Shown here: in pieces, positions 1 through 12,780 of the stretch | How positions within the stretch are numbered: the first letter of the stretch is position 1 | How the letters are laid out: each line of letters begins with the position of its first letter | Assembly (NCBI RefSeq): GCF_019649055.1 | Contig: NW_026570222.1 | Coordinates: forward strand, 620,001-684,000 | Direction of reading: 5' to 3' | DNA from: Paramacrobiotus metropolitanus | Lineage: Eukaryota; Tardigrada; Eutardigrada; Parachela; Macrobiotidae | Length of the DNA stretch: 64,000 nt | The notes under the pieces: generated by a model | Databases searched by the model: none | The model's input: only the letters and a program-made list of their open reading frames with translations | Told to the model about the DNA's origin: nothing | Position numbers and translations under genes: made by a program

Positions 1-2140
1 TGAATCACCGTAGAATTTCGGCTTCAGTGTGTGTTTCTCACCATCCAGTTATAAGCTTCTGATTCAGATTTTGGTCCATGTAGCAGTAAAACTTCTTTTT
101 CGTTGAATGCTCGTAGTTAGACGGCTTTAGATCCAGCAAATCCTTTATAACGTCTATACTTCAGTAATAATTTGTTGTGTTTTAAATTTGAACTTTTTGG
201 CTTTGTTTGTCGATGTTACTTTTGCAGTATGATTTTCAGCAGTCTTTAACCTTGTGGTTTATCGTAGTGTAGTGTCTTTTAGTCCATTTACGCAGTACTG
301 CAGTTGAGTGCTTTGTAGAACAGAATGATGCACAGATCTTACACTTTATCAGAGTCAGCAACTTTAGAATTTTCAGTTTTTGTTAATTCCCGTAGTATAA
401 TGTCAGTCTAAGCGTTTTGCATTGCGTATCGTCTGAACTTAGTATTCCTTGTCACTGCAGTATGATTAGTAACCTTTATTCGTAGTATAATGTCTTTTTG
501 TTCGCTTTCTAACACGTTTTAGGCTTAGTACAGATACAACTTTCATTGTTGCAGTTAGTCTTTTTATCTTTTAATTTGTAGCAGTCGATCGTAGTATATG
601 GGTTTTAGTCAACTAGCTCGCTTACACTGTTCCCTTTAGACGAATACGATATAACACTTTCACATCAGTCTTTAAAAGCACTTAATGCTAAAACAACATC
701 TTTTTCAACATCTTTTTAATACGATAACACCCTGGATCTCATGGGCGTTCCTGCTCTCCGCCTTTCCACTTCCTTGGACTTCCGGATTGCCAGTTACGCT
801 CCAGGATCCGATGACCTATAACACTCAAACTCACTAATAACTTACCGGATCGAGCGTTGTTACTTACCTTTTGATGGCACCGGATAGTCGGGATGGAATT
901 TGGCGATAGTGCTAGATGTTGCACGCACTATGCGGATGGAGCAGATGTTACTTTTTCCTATGTCCCTATGTTCCTTCCTCTTCGTTCCACGTCGTTCCGC
1001 GAAGCTTCACTTTTGTTCCACTACGATCCAGAGAAATCTCGTTTGCGGGGGTGACGTGTACTGGCGTCCCTTAGTACACATCGGTACTACTTTACTACTT
1101 CTACCCCTACTACTAAGGCTTAGGCTTTACTACAACTTCTACGCGAGTCCTGACCCCGAGTCTCTAGTTCGACTTCTCAGAAATCTCCAGCAGAGAACTT
1201 TGACCGCGACTTGCCATTTCGACTTGACCGCGCTTCAATGACGTAGCTCAACCTATTGTTCTAGTGTACTAGTTGACCTCATGTTCTCATTAGTCCACGT
1301 GTAGAGATGCAGCGGTGTGATTAGTCCACGTGTCCTTAGATGTCTTCTATTGGCTAGCGTGTAAATCCCTATTGTTCTCAGACCCGTACCTGCGCGTACG
1401 AAGAGCCAGCACTTGCGGTGCCCAGGGCTATATAAGGCGCTCGTCGCCCATTGTAATGTCAAGAGTTGTAATCCCAACAAAAGTAGAGTCTTGTTACTCG
1501 ATCTGATTAACTTCAGGCTTTTGCTCTGGTCTTCTCTTTCCAAGTGAGGCTGTTCAAACTGACCTCTGGGTGACCTTTCACCTATTGTCAGGGGTCATTC
1601 CTCTACTTCGTCGACGTGCATTATCATCTTCGGATAGTCTCGTGACGTAACAGGTTACCCACTTGATCCCACTTGTTTGCCGTGACCTTTCGGTCTCTTC
1701 GATCTTCATGCCCTGTAGCGCCAGGTTGATGGAGTTCTCATACGCTTCAGCTACCATCTAGCGTCGGACAGGTAACGTATAACTTCACGCATCTCTTGTG
1801 CTTTCCTTTCGTGTCTTCTCTTTCAGCAGGCTTTCGAGTTCCGGATCCTCTTCTTCATCCTAGCATATCATCTCATACTTGTACATCAACATCCTTAACC
1901 TTTCGCTCCATGAAATACATAAGAAGTTGAGATAAGAGTAGCTCTATTTTCCGACTGGTCGTGGTTGGGAAGTGCAATTTCACCACCGGCACACCGCGTT
2001 CGTTCACCCTATTCTCTAATGCACGACAAAACATTATGAGTGTGTTGTGCACGGTTCCGTCTCGTGTTAATTGGCACAAATGTTTGATCTGATTACTAGT
2101 ACTGTATATTTAGGAACTTTGGCGATGTGAATACGTATTA
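1..2140. other. Gene-poor region with short dispersed repeats
   Basis: I see no supportable gene here. Diverged copies of a T-rich motif close to TCGTAGTATAATGTC recur near 253, 391, 479 and 588, separated by about 90-135 bp. ATTAGTCCACGTGT occurs twice near 1291 and 1319. A TATA-like string (CTATATAAGG) lies near 1428 with no gene after it. Open frames here (for example 900-1241 +) have no recognisable motif and are of chance length. It is probably decayed repeat sequence; confidence in any specific identity is low. Confidence 0.4.
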
Positions 2141-4033
2141 TCTATCTATATAAAAGAATAAGAAGGTACACAAAATTTGTGTGTGTCAGGGTCTAAGTCA
2201 TAGGCACGTTCAACCAAACTTGAATGTCTATGTACCGTTCGATAGCCCAGAATGTGTAGATTTGTACAAAGTTATCAGATTCCAGAAAAACATAAACAAT
2301 TTGGAGAAAAAATTCATAACTCTAACATGGAAAGTCTACGAGACGTCAGAAACCAGTTAAAGAGCACAGTTAAGTGAGTAGCCGCCACCTGGCGCAGGTT
2401 GTGTGGCTCTGCTCAGTCTGCTGATTTTACCGTAACGGCGAAGAAGTACGGCTTCAGCTTGCAACGCATTATCCCGTTCGTAGTCGAGTTCGTTTAATTT
2501 ACGTTTAAATTTACGGTAAAAGGCACACGTTTAAACTTTAAAGTGTTTTCAGTTGTCATTTCTGCAGATTTTTATAAAACGTACTGTAAAAAACTACACA
2601 CAGTAATCTGTAGTTATCTATCTGACAGCTATTCCCGATTTCCCGTTATGAAATTTGAGGGCAGGCACACGCGGAGTGTGTTTGCCCTCAATAGTTCGTG
2701 CAGCCCTCAATTTGTGCACCTGCTGCAATAATTTCGCAATGTGAATCTATGGAAACTGTTACAAGCAAAAACTGAAGAAAAGGGAAATTTTATATTTGTT
2801 ATGTTCAGTTTTTGTAAGCGTGGAAACTTCTTGCGAGCTATGGCGCCGTTCGGGTTTTAAACCTCATGTTACCCAATTTGATAGTTTCATATCAGCTGTG
2901 ACGCCGGGCGACACGAACCAGCGGATCGCACGGAACAACATGCGAGACATTCTGCGTAGTGCTTCGTAATTCTGTGGCACAGTAATACACAAATGTGTGA
3001 ATTTACACAAATTAAAAGTACACAGCAATCTTGAAATTGGCGAAAGTGGAAAATTAGATTTGCTTTTGTTTTCTGATTTGTCCTTTCAACCCACAAGTAG
3101 ACGTGGAAAACTGAAAGCTAAAAGTAAAGGCGACCACTCCGTTACAAACTTTTAAAATGTTTTGTTTGGTTCACGACCGTTCTCACTTCGCTCACCCCGT
3201 GCACTACATTGCGTACTACTGTATTTACCCGGTAAACTACCTTTTCGGTTTTCGCCTTTCACCGTCCCCTATGGCCCGACGTGGGAAAACACTTTGCATT
3301 GTATTTCTTGCAGAATAATTTTGCTATCTTTGAAAAGTTGTACGCGTTACTTTAAACATACCTAAATTCCAGAAATTATTATTCTTATAAATTCCAGCAA
3401 TGAATTCTTTTGAATTTCAGAAATTATTCCAAACTGTATCTGTATGTAAAGAAATTCATTGCGCGAAAACATATTAATTATTGGTATTTTGTCTGCCTGT
3501 TTAAAGTAGCAGCATTTACGAAACACATAAGTACTATCTTGAAAAACGAAAATGAATGTACAGTACAGAAATATTTTGAAAACAAGCATGTGTGGGGAAA
3601 GCAATTACTAATATATAGCGAAGGTAATTCTGAATTGGACCGTTGGGCCTGGCAGTAAAAGTATGAACGGAGGGAAAAGTAGTACGAGTACCGACAGTTT
3701 CAAAGTTTTTGTGAACCGAAAATGATACGAGTACGATTGAAAGGCACTGCAGAAGTGGTGAACCGAGTCGTCAAATTAATCATTTATTTTTAAAAGTTTT
3801 AAACGGTGCCACCGCTCAGTGTTTTTGGTTGTTCCGCTGTTCATTAACACTGACTGCTGATTTAGTACGTATTTATCACGATCGTGGTATTATTAACGAA
3901 AATAAGTACTGTACGTTTGTAGTATTGTACGAGTAGGTCTCCATAGTTCGTGCAGTTATCAGCCGCTAATTTCCTCCGCGCAATTTGCGCGGGGCGCTAA
4001 TTTCCTCCGCGCAATTTGCGCGGGGTCCGCTAG
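2141..4033 (+). mobile_element. Non-autonomous Helitron, with doubled 3' hairpin
   Basis: The left end starts TCTATCTATATAAAAG directly after an A, and is followed by a short palindrome around ACAAAATTTGTG, as in many animal Helitrons. The right end has a GC-rich hairpin (arms CCGCGCA and TGCGCGG, loop ATT, 4007-4023), then a 6-base spacer and CTAG at 4030-4033, followed by T. Helitrons are known to start TC, end CTRR after such a hairpin, insert between A and T, and leave no target duplication; all of this fits. The hairpin unit also occurs 31 bp upstream (3976-3992). No Rep/helicase reading frame is visible in the 1.9 kb, so it would depend on a full-length relative. The two ends were matched by eye and could belong to different copies. 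Confidence 0.72.
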
Positions 4034-4282
4034 TTGTGAATAAAAGTTTAAGGAAACACATAAGCCATGCGGCTATACTACTGTATCTATGCTTGAAATT
4101 TTGCATTCGACCACAAGCACCGTGCACTCGCGAGCAGTGTATCTGCGTGCCTACTACTACGGGAGGCGTTTTCCATCATCAATGTTCAACAGTGACAAAA
4201 AAGGACCTGCAAGCAGCGGCGTAACGAGCTCAAAGGTTTGGGGTGAGCCACAAGTACTGGCTTTGGGATAGGCCGTTCCCAT

Positions 4283-4803
4283 CAGACTTGGGCCGCCTTT
4301 TTGCGGAGCGGGAAAATTCTCCGCCATTCCCGCCCCTCCCCGGTTTTTTGGAGGGCGGGAGCGGGCGGAAGTTTTGAGTTTGGAGGTACGGGGCGGGGAG
4401 GAAAAAATGTGAGCGGGCGGGAGCGGGACTATTCTAAAGGCGGGCGGAGATCAAGCATAAAATAAAATTTAAGATCATTTACTGAAATATTCCTACTATT
4501 TTTTATAGAATTTGTAACGGTTTTTGCGGCGAAATTGGTTGTTGGCTTCGCGCTTCGCGCGAAAACTGGCAACTGGTGTGGTTTTTGAGCAGACATTTCT
4601 GAAGAAGAACAAAGGGAAAAAATTAAAAAATGAAAAGCACTGAAAAAAGTTTTCACATTTTTGGCGGGCGGGCGGCGGGAAATTAAGATATGGCGGGCGG
4701 AAGTGGGAAATTTTTTTGTTACGGCGGGGCGGAGCGGGGCGGAAAATTTTTTGTAAGAGCGGGGCGGGCGGAAAGCGGAGATGTCGTTGGCGGCCCAAGT
4801 CTG
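4283..4803. mobile_element. hAT-like MITE (521 bp) with 8-bp target duplication
   Basis: The element has terminal inverted repeats CAGACTTGGGCCGCC (4283-4297) and its exact reverse complement at 4789-4803. Both sides are flanked by the same 8 bases, GTTCCCAT (4275-4282 and 4804-4811). An 8-bp duplication with TIRs starting CAG is the mark of hAT transposons. The inside is dominated by GCGGG/CCCGC-type runs on both arms, which makes the ends imperfectly self-complementary over more than 60 bp. No transposase frame is present, so it is non-autonomous. Clean flanks suggest a fairly recent insertion. Confidence 0.82.
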
Positions 4804-5149
4804 GTTCCCATAGACTCTATGCTATAACTTTTCGTTTGGGGTGGGCCGTAGCCCCCAAATTATTACGCTCGTTACGCCACTGCCTGCAAGTGCATTCCAT
4901 AACTTCCATAGAACGTTTGTTTTTTTGCTCTACTCTAGTCTCTATTGGCATTATTGCCTATTTCGTAATTTGGTCTGCTTGGCTGTAAGCCTGTAACAAA
5001 TGCATTTCTGTTTATACTGGAAAATTTATACGAGTATCAAATTTTTCATATTTCTGGGATACGTAACAAAAGCTTAGCGTAAGCTCTTAGAATTATGGTT
5101 CATCAAGATATTTTTCACATTTAACTGTAGCTCCGAATGCGTTTTCAGA

Positions 5150-8100
5150 ATGTCTAATCGCGTCTTCCGTCCTTCACGAGGCAGATCAGCTCAGGATAGA
5201 GATCATTATCACCAGCGTCAAGTTCAACATCGGAACGCTGGCACGTTTCCTGAGTTTCCTCCCAATCCCTTCGATCCTGTTTGCGGGTTTCCTTTGCCAA
5301 ACGATACTATGCCTGTGAATTCCCAGTCAAGTTTTTCGCACGCTCCGTCAAACAGTTCTGCCCGATACAGCAATCCCTTATTGTGGAATGTTCCACGAGG
5401 TCCTCCTGTGCAGCCTCTTGGATCAAGATATCCTTTGTTAGACACTCCGAAATTTCCTCCACCAGAGGAACCTATGGGTGTTCCACCTTATTCAAGTAGG
5501 AACAGAAAAGTGTTCTCAGGTGGAGTGTTGGGAATGTTGAAGAGTTTTTGCTGCTTTGCAGATGTGGGTTCCACACGGATGCCAGTGCACGACAGCTCCG
5601 CGTATTTGACAGGATCACGAGCTTCCAGCTATTACAGATCGTTTAACAGAAAGAAGCCTCAACGACAAAGAGGACGAACTCGTCCATTCAGTCCACGGGT
5701 TACCAACATATTGGCTCGGAAAAACTTCGGTTAGTGACTTAAACCAGCTATTTTTATTGGCGTTTGTTTCCTAGTACCATGATCTGTTAATTCAGTACTT
5801 AGTAGATGAAGCTTTTTGTGTGCTGTTCTTGCTGTGCTGGTAATAATTACCAGTGAAATTGCATTGGAATTAAATCATTTGAATGTGCTTGTAAAACGTA
5901 CATCCTTTAGACTTTAATACATATTACACACACGTTTTTAAGATATGATTGTAGTATTTATGTTAAATACATACTTACGTAATTATATCACACTTTTTTA
6001 TAAATTTTGGTACTTGTTCTTTACATGATATTTTATTTTTTGTAGGTGGTAACCGTGGTGCTCCATATTGCCCCCCTTTCCGTACCGATGCAGAGCGTAT
6101 GCCGGGACATTGTGATTCCCGAGGATTCAACACGGATCTGAGAGGCAGTTTAGAGCATCGAGCACGGATTGTGAATGTTGCTGAACCAAGGAACGGTGTA
6201 CCTGTAATGTCGAAGGACGAAACTCTGAAGCTGGTGGATGCGTCAAGTGAGATCTTGTCCAAAGTTGACGTCCCTGCGCTGCTGGATTCCATTAAACGTC
6301 TTGATGTATTGGCATCATCAGTGGAAGAAACACCCGTGTTTCCGTCAGCTGAAAGTAAGTTGTTTCGTTTACTGAAAAGTATTAGTTTTTAGCAGCGTTA
6401 TTTTTTTCCAGATGAGACTGCGGTACCGTGTTATGTGCCTAAGAGCCCGTCGCCAGCTCCGTCCCCACTAGATCCTGATCACGGGGTTGTCATGAACGTG
6501 CTGTTTACGTTACCGCAGCCTTTGGACGTGGGTTGTAGTGTCCATACAGAAGGAGTCGCTGATTATCCAACGGGACTTAATCAAAGGAACGGCGCTCAAA
6601 ATGCGTCTGCTTGTGCAACACCGATGGAATTAGTTATCAGTACTGACGTCCCGACAAATCCAGAGCCACTTCCGAGAGTTGCACTCAGCGATACAGAACC
6701 GGCGCATAATATTTCGTTAATGCAAACGCCTTACGACTTTGCGAACGTGAGTGATGACCGTAGTTTGTTCAAAGTATTTATATGTTAGAGTTGGATTTTC
6801 AGTGGCTGATTTCATGTCGTCTAGGGTCTGGATCCCACCAGTGTAGGCATTACTCATGGATGTTCGCCGAGTAATAATGATACCGTTCATTCGAGTCATG
6901 GACTACTTGGTTATCGCTCGATGCCGCATATGGATATTCGCCAAAGCAGACTGGAAGACTTCGATGACTATGAATGCATGGAAAACCCTCGAATTGATTT
7001 CAGCAGTTTTGGTGATCGAACTTCTGATCGAAAGCCGGTTTTCTGCGATACTCGGGATATTGTCAAGATTCACCGCTTGGCGGATGGTCGACGAAAAAGC
7101 TCAAAGCCCAACTCCAGATACAGTGTATACGGTTTTACGGTGTATGTTGTTGCCGTTCTTAACCCATTAACGTTTTGGTAGGATTGGGAACCCTGCTCGG
7201 ATGAGGAGAAAAGCCACGATAAGAGGGATCGGAAGAGAAAGAATCACGGGAAAAGTGACCGTAAGTAATAATAATATGTCGAAACTTATGACGAGATCAT
7301 TGTGCGGTTTCTATGGCGCTAATTCACTTGTTTATATTCGTATAAACACGTTAGACGTTTCTGACTTCGGACTGAATACCTGCAATATGGCGTTTTCAGG
7401 TCGAAAAAAAAGTGCTGCCACGAAAATATCTAAATCGTCCTCCAAGAACAGCCAGGCTACACGAACGATTCGAAGTAAAGCTTGTATTTGTTGTGGTTAA
7501 CAAGGAAAAAAAATTATGGTTGTATTATCGCAAATATCGGTGCGATCTACATAGTATGAAACATGCTTGCAATGCTCTATTTAATTGGCAGCAGTAAGCA
7601 TTTTGCTGTATGTGTAATCAATTACATAACGAAGTTAGCACGGGAAAGCCAAAATTGTGCATACTTTGGTCCCGACTTATTTTGTTGGATCGGCTTTTAG
7701 GCTCTGGAAAACTGGAAAGAAAATCCTCCAAACATTCTCGGGAATCTGGTGCCATAAAAAAGAAAAAATTGAAATGTGAGGCACAGTTTGAATGCAGATC
7801 ATTACCATATAATATGATAGTACCAGAAGGTTGTTGTTGTTTAGCTATTGTCGTGAAACCGGATGTCCATTGGATGGAACTGCATTGTTCTTCCGATGAA
7901 TCGGACACAAATTTTCCGAAAGTAGCTTCCGTTCTGAGGGACATTGGTCTTGATGAAAAGCTTAACGACGGAACGCTAACCTCATCTGCAGTGGTACGGG
8001 ATTACTAGAAAAACCTTTTTTAAATGAAGCTGTAGTAAGAGAGTTAAAATTGCCCAAATAAATAAGTAGTAATTGTTATAATGAATTTTATATTGCAGGA

Positions 8101-11100
8101 CGTTGGCGTTGTAAAATTTGAATCCGAAGTTGATCCTGATTTCTTCTCGGAGCGTCTAATCCGTTTTGGTACATTTGAAACATGCTCTACCACAAAAATT
8201 GTGGACTCAGCGAGGCTGGATTTTGACCTGTTTGACCCGGATCTTCTTAATCTTGACTGCGACCTGCTAGAGGATCCTGGTGATGACCTAGTGGGGAGAA
8301 CTGAAGACGATCTACGAGCACTCTTAGTGGCTTCGTTGAATGAAAGCGGTGGTGACGATGAATCCAACAAAGCTTCGGTCAATGAGGTAAGTTACGGAAT
8401 GTACGGTACCGTGTTGAATTCTATGCAAAAGCAACCGGTGGTGTATCGTCTCTTTTTATAGAAGAAAGTTTTGTGTGTGGGACAAGACGGCAAGATGGCT
8501 TGGTCGGATAATTCGGTATCTTTCAACTTCGCGTCATTACTGCCTTCTACAGCTGATAATAAGGATATACCGAAACCCGAAATTACCATGTCGCCAAAGG
8601 TGAGCCAGATTTGACTTTTAGGTAAATGTTTCTTGAATGTTCTAGAACGTTTCTTGCACCGTGCCAGCTGGTTTATGTTAGGAGCTGGTTGTAACTGTAG
8701 GTACCGGTGCGTACTATCAGTTTGGTGCCAGAAATAGTGTACGGTTTTCTCCACCACTGTATAATTTTTCTCTTTTAGGAGGTAAATTTAATGGTATATT
8801 TGGTCTAAAGCTTTAGGTAAATAGATAAGTTTTATAGAAGAATGGAGCTGATAACAAGAAAAAACGGATAGTAAAACTGGAAGTGGGACCAAAGGAACCG
8901 GGATCGAGTAGTTCGCGCACTTCGTCTACCGATCGCTCGCAGGCATCCACTTCATCCTTTTTCAGTCGCCTGATTTGCAATTCTGTCGATGCAGTCACCC
9001 CAGAAGTATTGCTGGGTGCGAACTTTGCATCCGATTCCGCTAACTTATTTCCAGAACCATCATCAGAAAAGGTAAGCACCTCATTTGATTAGCAGGGATA
9101 GTATATTCTCGTAAAGACATTTTGATCTTTAGAAGCGGTTTCGAACGGCCAAATTCGAGACATTGCCGATGTTATCGGGTGAGGCAGACGTAGTGTTTTC
9201 TATCTCATAATATTTGTGTTTCTCTGGTTACATATTTCGTGGTTGCATATAGTAGCGAATGCGAATGTGGTCAAAACAAAGACTGCGCCCGATAACGCAG
9301 TGGCTCATCCTATACCAGTAATTGGCACGGTGAATACCACGCTACCTTCGGGAGCAACAAAAAAGACCAAGAAAAAGAAAAGCAAAAGAAAATCCTCTGT
9401 AAAACTGCTAGACAATCCGAAGAAGATCAAACTACCAGCGCCACAAAATGTTTCGAGACTGGAGAACGTTGCGGCTTCCCAGAAAGAGAATTTAGAATAT
9501 CGTCGTTCTCTGTAAGTCAAAACTAGATGCAGTTTTGGCTTCTTACGTACACCAGAATTTAAGCGGTTGTTTTAGAAATCCTGCCATACTATGTGCCAGA
9601 ATTCAGACGCTGGAAACTGAAGTAGAAGAAGCTTATTGGGAAGACATTGGTAACTTTAGGAACCTCACTTTGATTTCTAAATTTTTGGTTTATTGCAGTT
9701 ACGGTTTACTCCTACGTAGCTGCATTGGTTTCCTAAATCTTATGACTCTGGTGCACGGCTTTTAGATGTTGATACGCTTTATATACAGTCTGCGTATTTA
9801 TTTTGTTGTCATGCGAAGCATACCAGCAAATTTTAAAATTCCTCGGTTTCCTCGTGATCAGATTTTAAAAATGCTCGGTTTTTCTGCAATAGAAGTCAAC
9901 GATAGGATTTACAACTTGGAAAAATCCTTGCGCGCGGCCGTCGCGCAGAGAAGTAGAATTTCCATTCATCTTCATGATTTGCGGATGAAGGTACGTATCT
10001 TAACTTTGTTGTAGCATCGTGATATTGAGGAAGAATATGTTGCGTGCAGGCGGATGAAATTCTTCAAGAAGGCGCCGATGTCCCTGTGATCAACAGCGAG
10101 GACACTGAAGCCACATTGCCGATTGAACCAGTTGATGATCCGTTTGTTCGACTGAGCAAGAAGCCCACTTCCCCAACATTGACTGCAGCCGAAAACTCAG
10201 AGATCCCGGAAGACTTCGATGAATTAATCTGTCCTAATTATATCAGGATGCCACCTTGGAACGCTTCTGTTGTGGAGAGACCACTGAGCTTGGATGATGT
10301 ATTTAGCAAGCTCCACTTTTTGTTTATGTAGGGTCGTAAGTTTGTAGAGACTCATCCCGCCTTGCAGGATCCTCTTTTAAGAGCGCTTCGTAATTTGAAG
10401 ACCAGACTGAGCAATACGGGTTTGGAAATGAGAGGTAGCGATCAGGAAACGAGCATTCTGGACGATTTAACAGTAGGCTTCAGAAAGCGTTATTATTTTC
10501 ATACTTTTCGGCTGTGAATGCGCTAATTTTGCTTACAGGACGCTGAGACTCAGCTTGAAGTAATGGAAAGTGTAGATTCAGTTGGTTATAGCGAGATCAG
10601 TAGACAGACTTTTGTTTACATATCAGAAACGCTTCGAAATCTGGGATTGTACAGGTAAGCAACGTTGAATTCCAGCTAAGATGCCAAGACAGATGTAGCC
10701 CGAAGTGCTAGGATGGTAATCTTTTTATTTTCAACTTCGCCAAATTGCGATATACGATGACGATTTTCATGTTTTATACTGTGTAATGACGTAAGTCACT
10801 GATTGTGTAATATCCAGTGTTGTATACACACTGTTTAGATTTCAAAAGGGCTTTGCTGGTATTGGCAAGAGAAATCCATTTACGGAAGCGTTCATAGTGG
10901 AAATCGACCCCCATATCGCATACTGTTTTTGTGGAAAGGAGAGCAGCTGCATAAAGTATTGTTTAAATTACTGATGAATTCGAAAAATCAGTTTTCTTGT
11001 TCCCTAAATGGAGATGGAAAGAAGCATTTTATAATTGCAGATTTCATATTCCGCTAATCTCCGTGGAAGGTAGACGGGAAAAAATCCAACAGGAATTAAC

Positions 11101-11458
11101 GAAGTTGATTTTCGATGTTTGCGATACTGCTGATGATCTTTTGCATTGGAAGGCTGCAATCGGTATCGAAGAGTGTTGCTGCAGCCTGCAGTCATAACGT
11201 TATACAACTACTTATCATGTTTTCCATGTAGACGACCTGGAAAATGAAATTCAAGACGATGAGCTTTACGAATTAGAGGCCGCGAAATTGTGGGAAATTT
11301 TCGTAGAAAAACTTCCGGTAACACATTTGAAATGCAGTGACAGTACTAGTGTTTATTTGTAGCAGTGTCGTGGAGGATAAATACCACTGCAAGTAGTCTT
11401 TATTAGTAAATTTTTTGAATGAATGTGATGAATTTTTCTTATTGTTTAGGTCCAGTGA
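5150..11458 (+). CDS. Unrecognised 21-exon gene, low-complexity nuclear-type protein (~1336 aa)
   Basis: I do not recognise the family. Proposed exons: 5150-5729, 6046-6354, 6412-6746, 6825-7124, 7182-7260, 7400-7474, 7701-7993, 8099-8386, 8462-8599, 8838-9071, 9133-9178, 9256-9511, 9576-9649, 9827-9990, 10050-10298, 10332-10472, 10539-10654, 10839-10955, 11041-11162, 11232-11317 and 11450-11458. The lengths total 4011 bases (1337 codons including stop), with every join in phase, which strongly supports one gene. The start ATG sits three bases after a splice acceptor (TTTTCAG), implying a non-coding first exon upstream. The N-terminal ~200 residues are Pro/Arg/Ser-rich. The middle has Lys-rich stretches (near 7200-7250, 7400-7470 and 9355-9430) that look like nuclear-localisation or nucleic-acid-binding segments, and an acidic LFDPDLLNLD patch near 8230. 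The C-terminal ~400 residues are predicted helical, with possible coiled coil from about 9590. The last tiny exon is the least certain: reading through 11317 instead gives a stop at about 11362. It could be a chromatin or scaffold protein, but that is inference. Confidence 0.78.
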
Positions 11459-12739
11459 TCGTTTGTTTCCGGAAGGATAGGGCTGCTGATTCTTTTGTCG
11501 TAGGTGTTCTAAGGTGGAATCTCATGTGCGATGGTGATGGTGGTCTTGATGGGGTCGAGGTTTTCTTTGTTAGGGTTTAGGGCTTTTGGCTTCCTTGCAC
11601 TATCGACCATGCGTGGTCAGGGTTATCTTTCGTCCAGCGTATTCCTATTTCTGCGTGTCTTCCGGTTGCGATCTGTTTTTATTGGGGACTTCTATCTGAT
11701 ACAATTTCCTGTTCCATCCGAAATTCCATACTGGTTTTGTTGTTCATGGATTCGTCGTGGGATTTCGTAGGAGGGCGAGGATCTGAATCTGCGACCTTTG
11801 TACTATGCTCATATGACCTTTAATTTGCTCACAATCCCATTGCAACTGGATTCTCCGTCCGTTTTAATGATTAATTTGACCGAATGAATCTTGCGATTGC
11901 CAGAAATATATAACGAATTTAAGGCCGAATAATCATAATGGTTTATTTTTGTACCATGTTGGTTTACAGTACATATAAAAGGCACTAATAATTTTGATTA
12001 GAGGGAAAGTGCGGGAAAATGTTGTGAATGCCGCGTTGCGCGAATTGTCTACAACGTGGGTGAAATGTTTGCACACCGAATTCTGACTTCGTTATTAAAA
12101 TCACCTGTGGATAACTAGTCGTCTTATTATTGTATCATCTGTCAACTGAATTTGAATCTACGTAGCACTTTTGGCCAAAACATACCAAATAAAACTTCTG
12201 CCTTGCAATTAAATTGTTACAAGCCCTGGCGGATTTTTAACATTAACCATAAAAACTAAATAGTGTACAAAGACTAGTCTTTGTAATTATTCTAGTTTAA
12301 CCGACTGCCAACTGGTGTCAGTCCGCTCCGGAAAAATTCGTGTTAAAACTGCCACGCCTATGCGAAAATCAGTGAAAACCGTAATCAATTTATTAATAAA
12401 ATTAATAATAATAATTAATAATACGCCTATTCTAAAATTAATAAAAAGCAATTCCCGATTTTTCCAGGGCTTGGTAAAACTCAGAAAACGTCCCGCTTTT
12501 GCAAGAAGTGCGGGAGCGGGAAACCTGCTCGGAATGGGAACGAGAGAGAATTCTACCCGTATATGGATCAACCTACCATCCCGACCCTACTCGTAGTCGA
12601 AAAGTTTTGACAATTAAATTCCATGATTTTTTACCGTTAGCCACGCGCGCAAACAGCCAAATACTACTACAGCTTTGGTGGACCACTGCCAGTTTCATTC
12701 GAAATGCGAGAAATATTACGAAGCGTATTTCTAAATTAA

Positions 12740-12780
12740 TATATAACGTTCCGGCCGTATCTGTATATAACGTTCCGGCC
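12740..12780. repeat. Two-copy direct repeat, 17-bp unit
   Basis: TATATAACGTTCCGGCC occurs exactly twice (12740-12756 and 12764-12780), period 24. It is too short to assign to a family. Confidence 0.7.

Noticed and set aside
900-1241. 113-codon open frame, plus strand
   Set aside because: Low-complexity and without recognisable domain; surrounding sequence looks like decayed repeat.
4496-4988. Open frames over the GC-rich region
   Set aside because: They arise from the GC-rich interior of the hAT-like MITE, where stops are rare.
12300-12560. Possible second copy of the hAT-like MITE (shared CAACTGGTGT and GCGGGAGCGGG strings)
   Set aside because: No TIR or 8-bp duplication found; the shared strings are too short.
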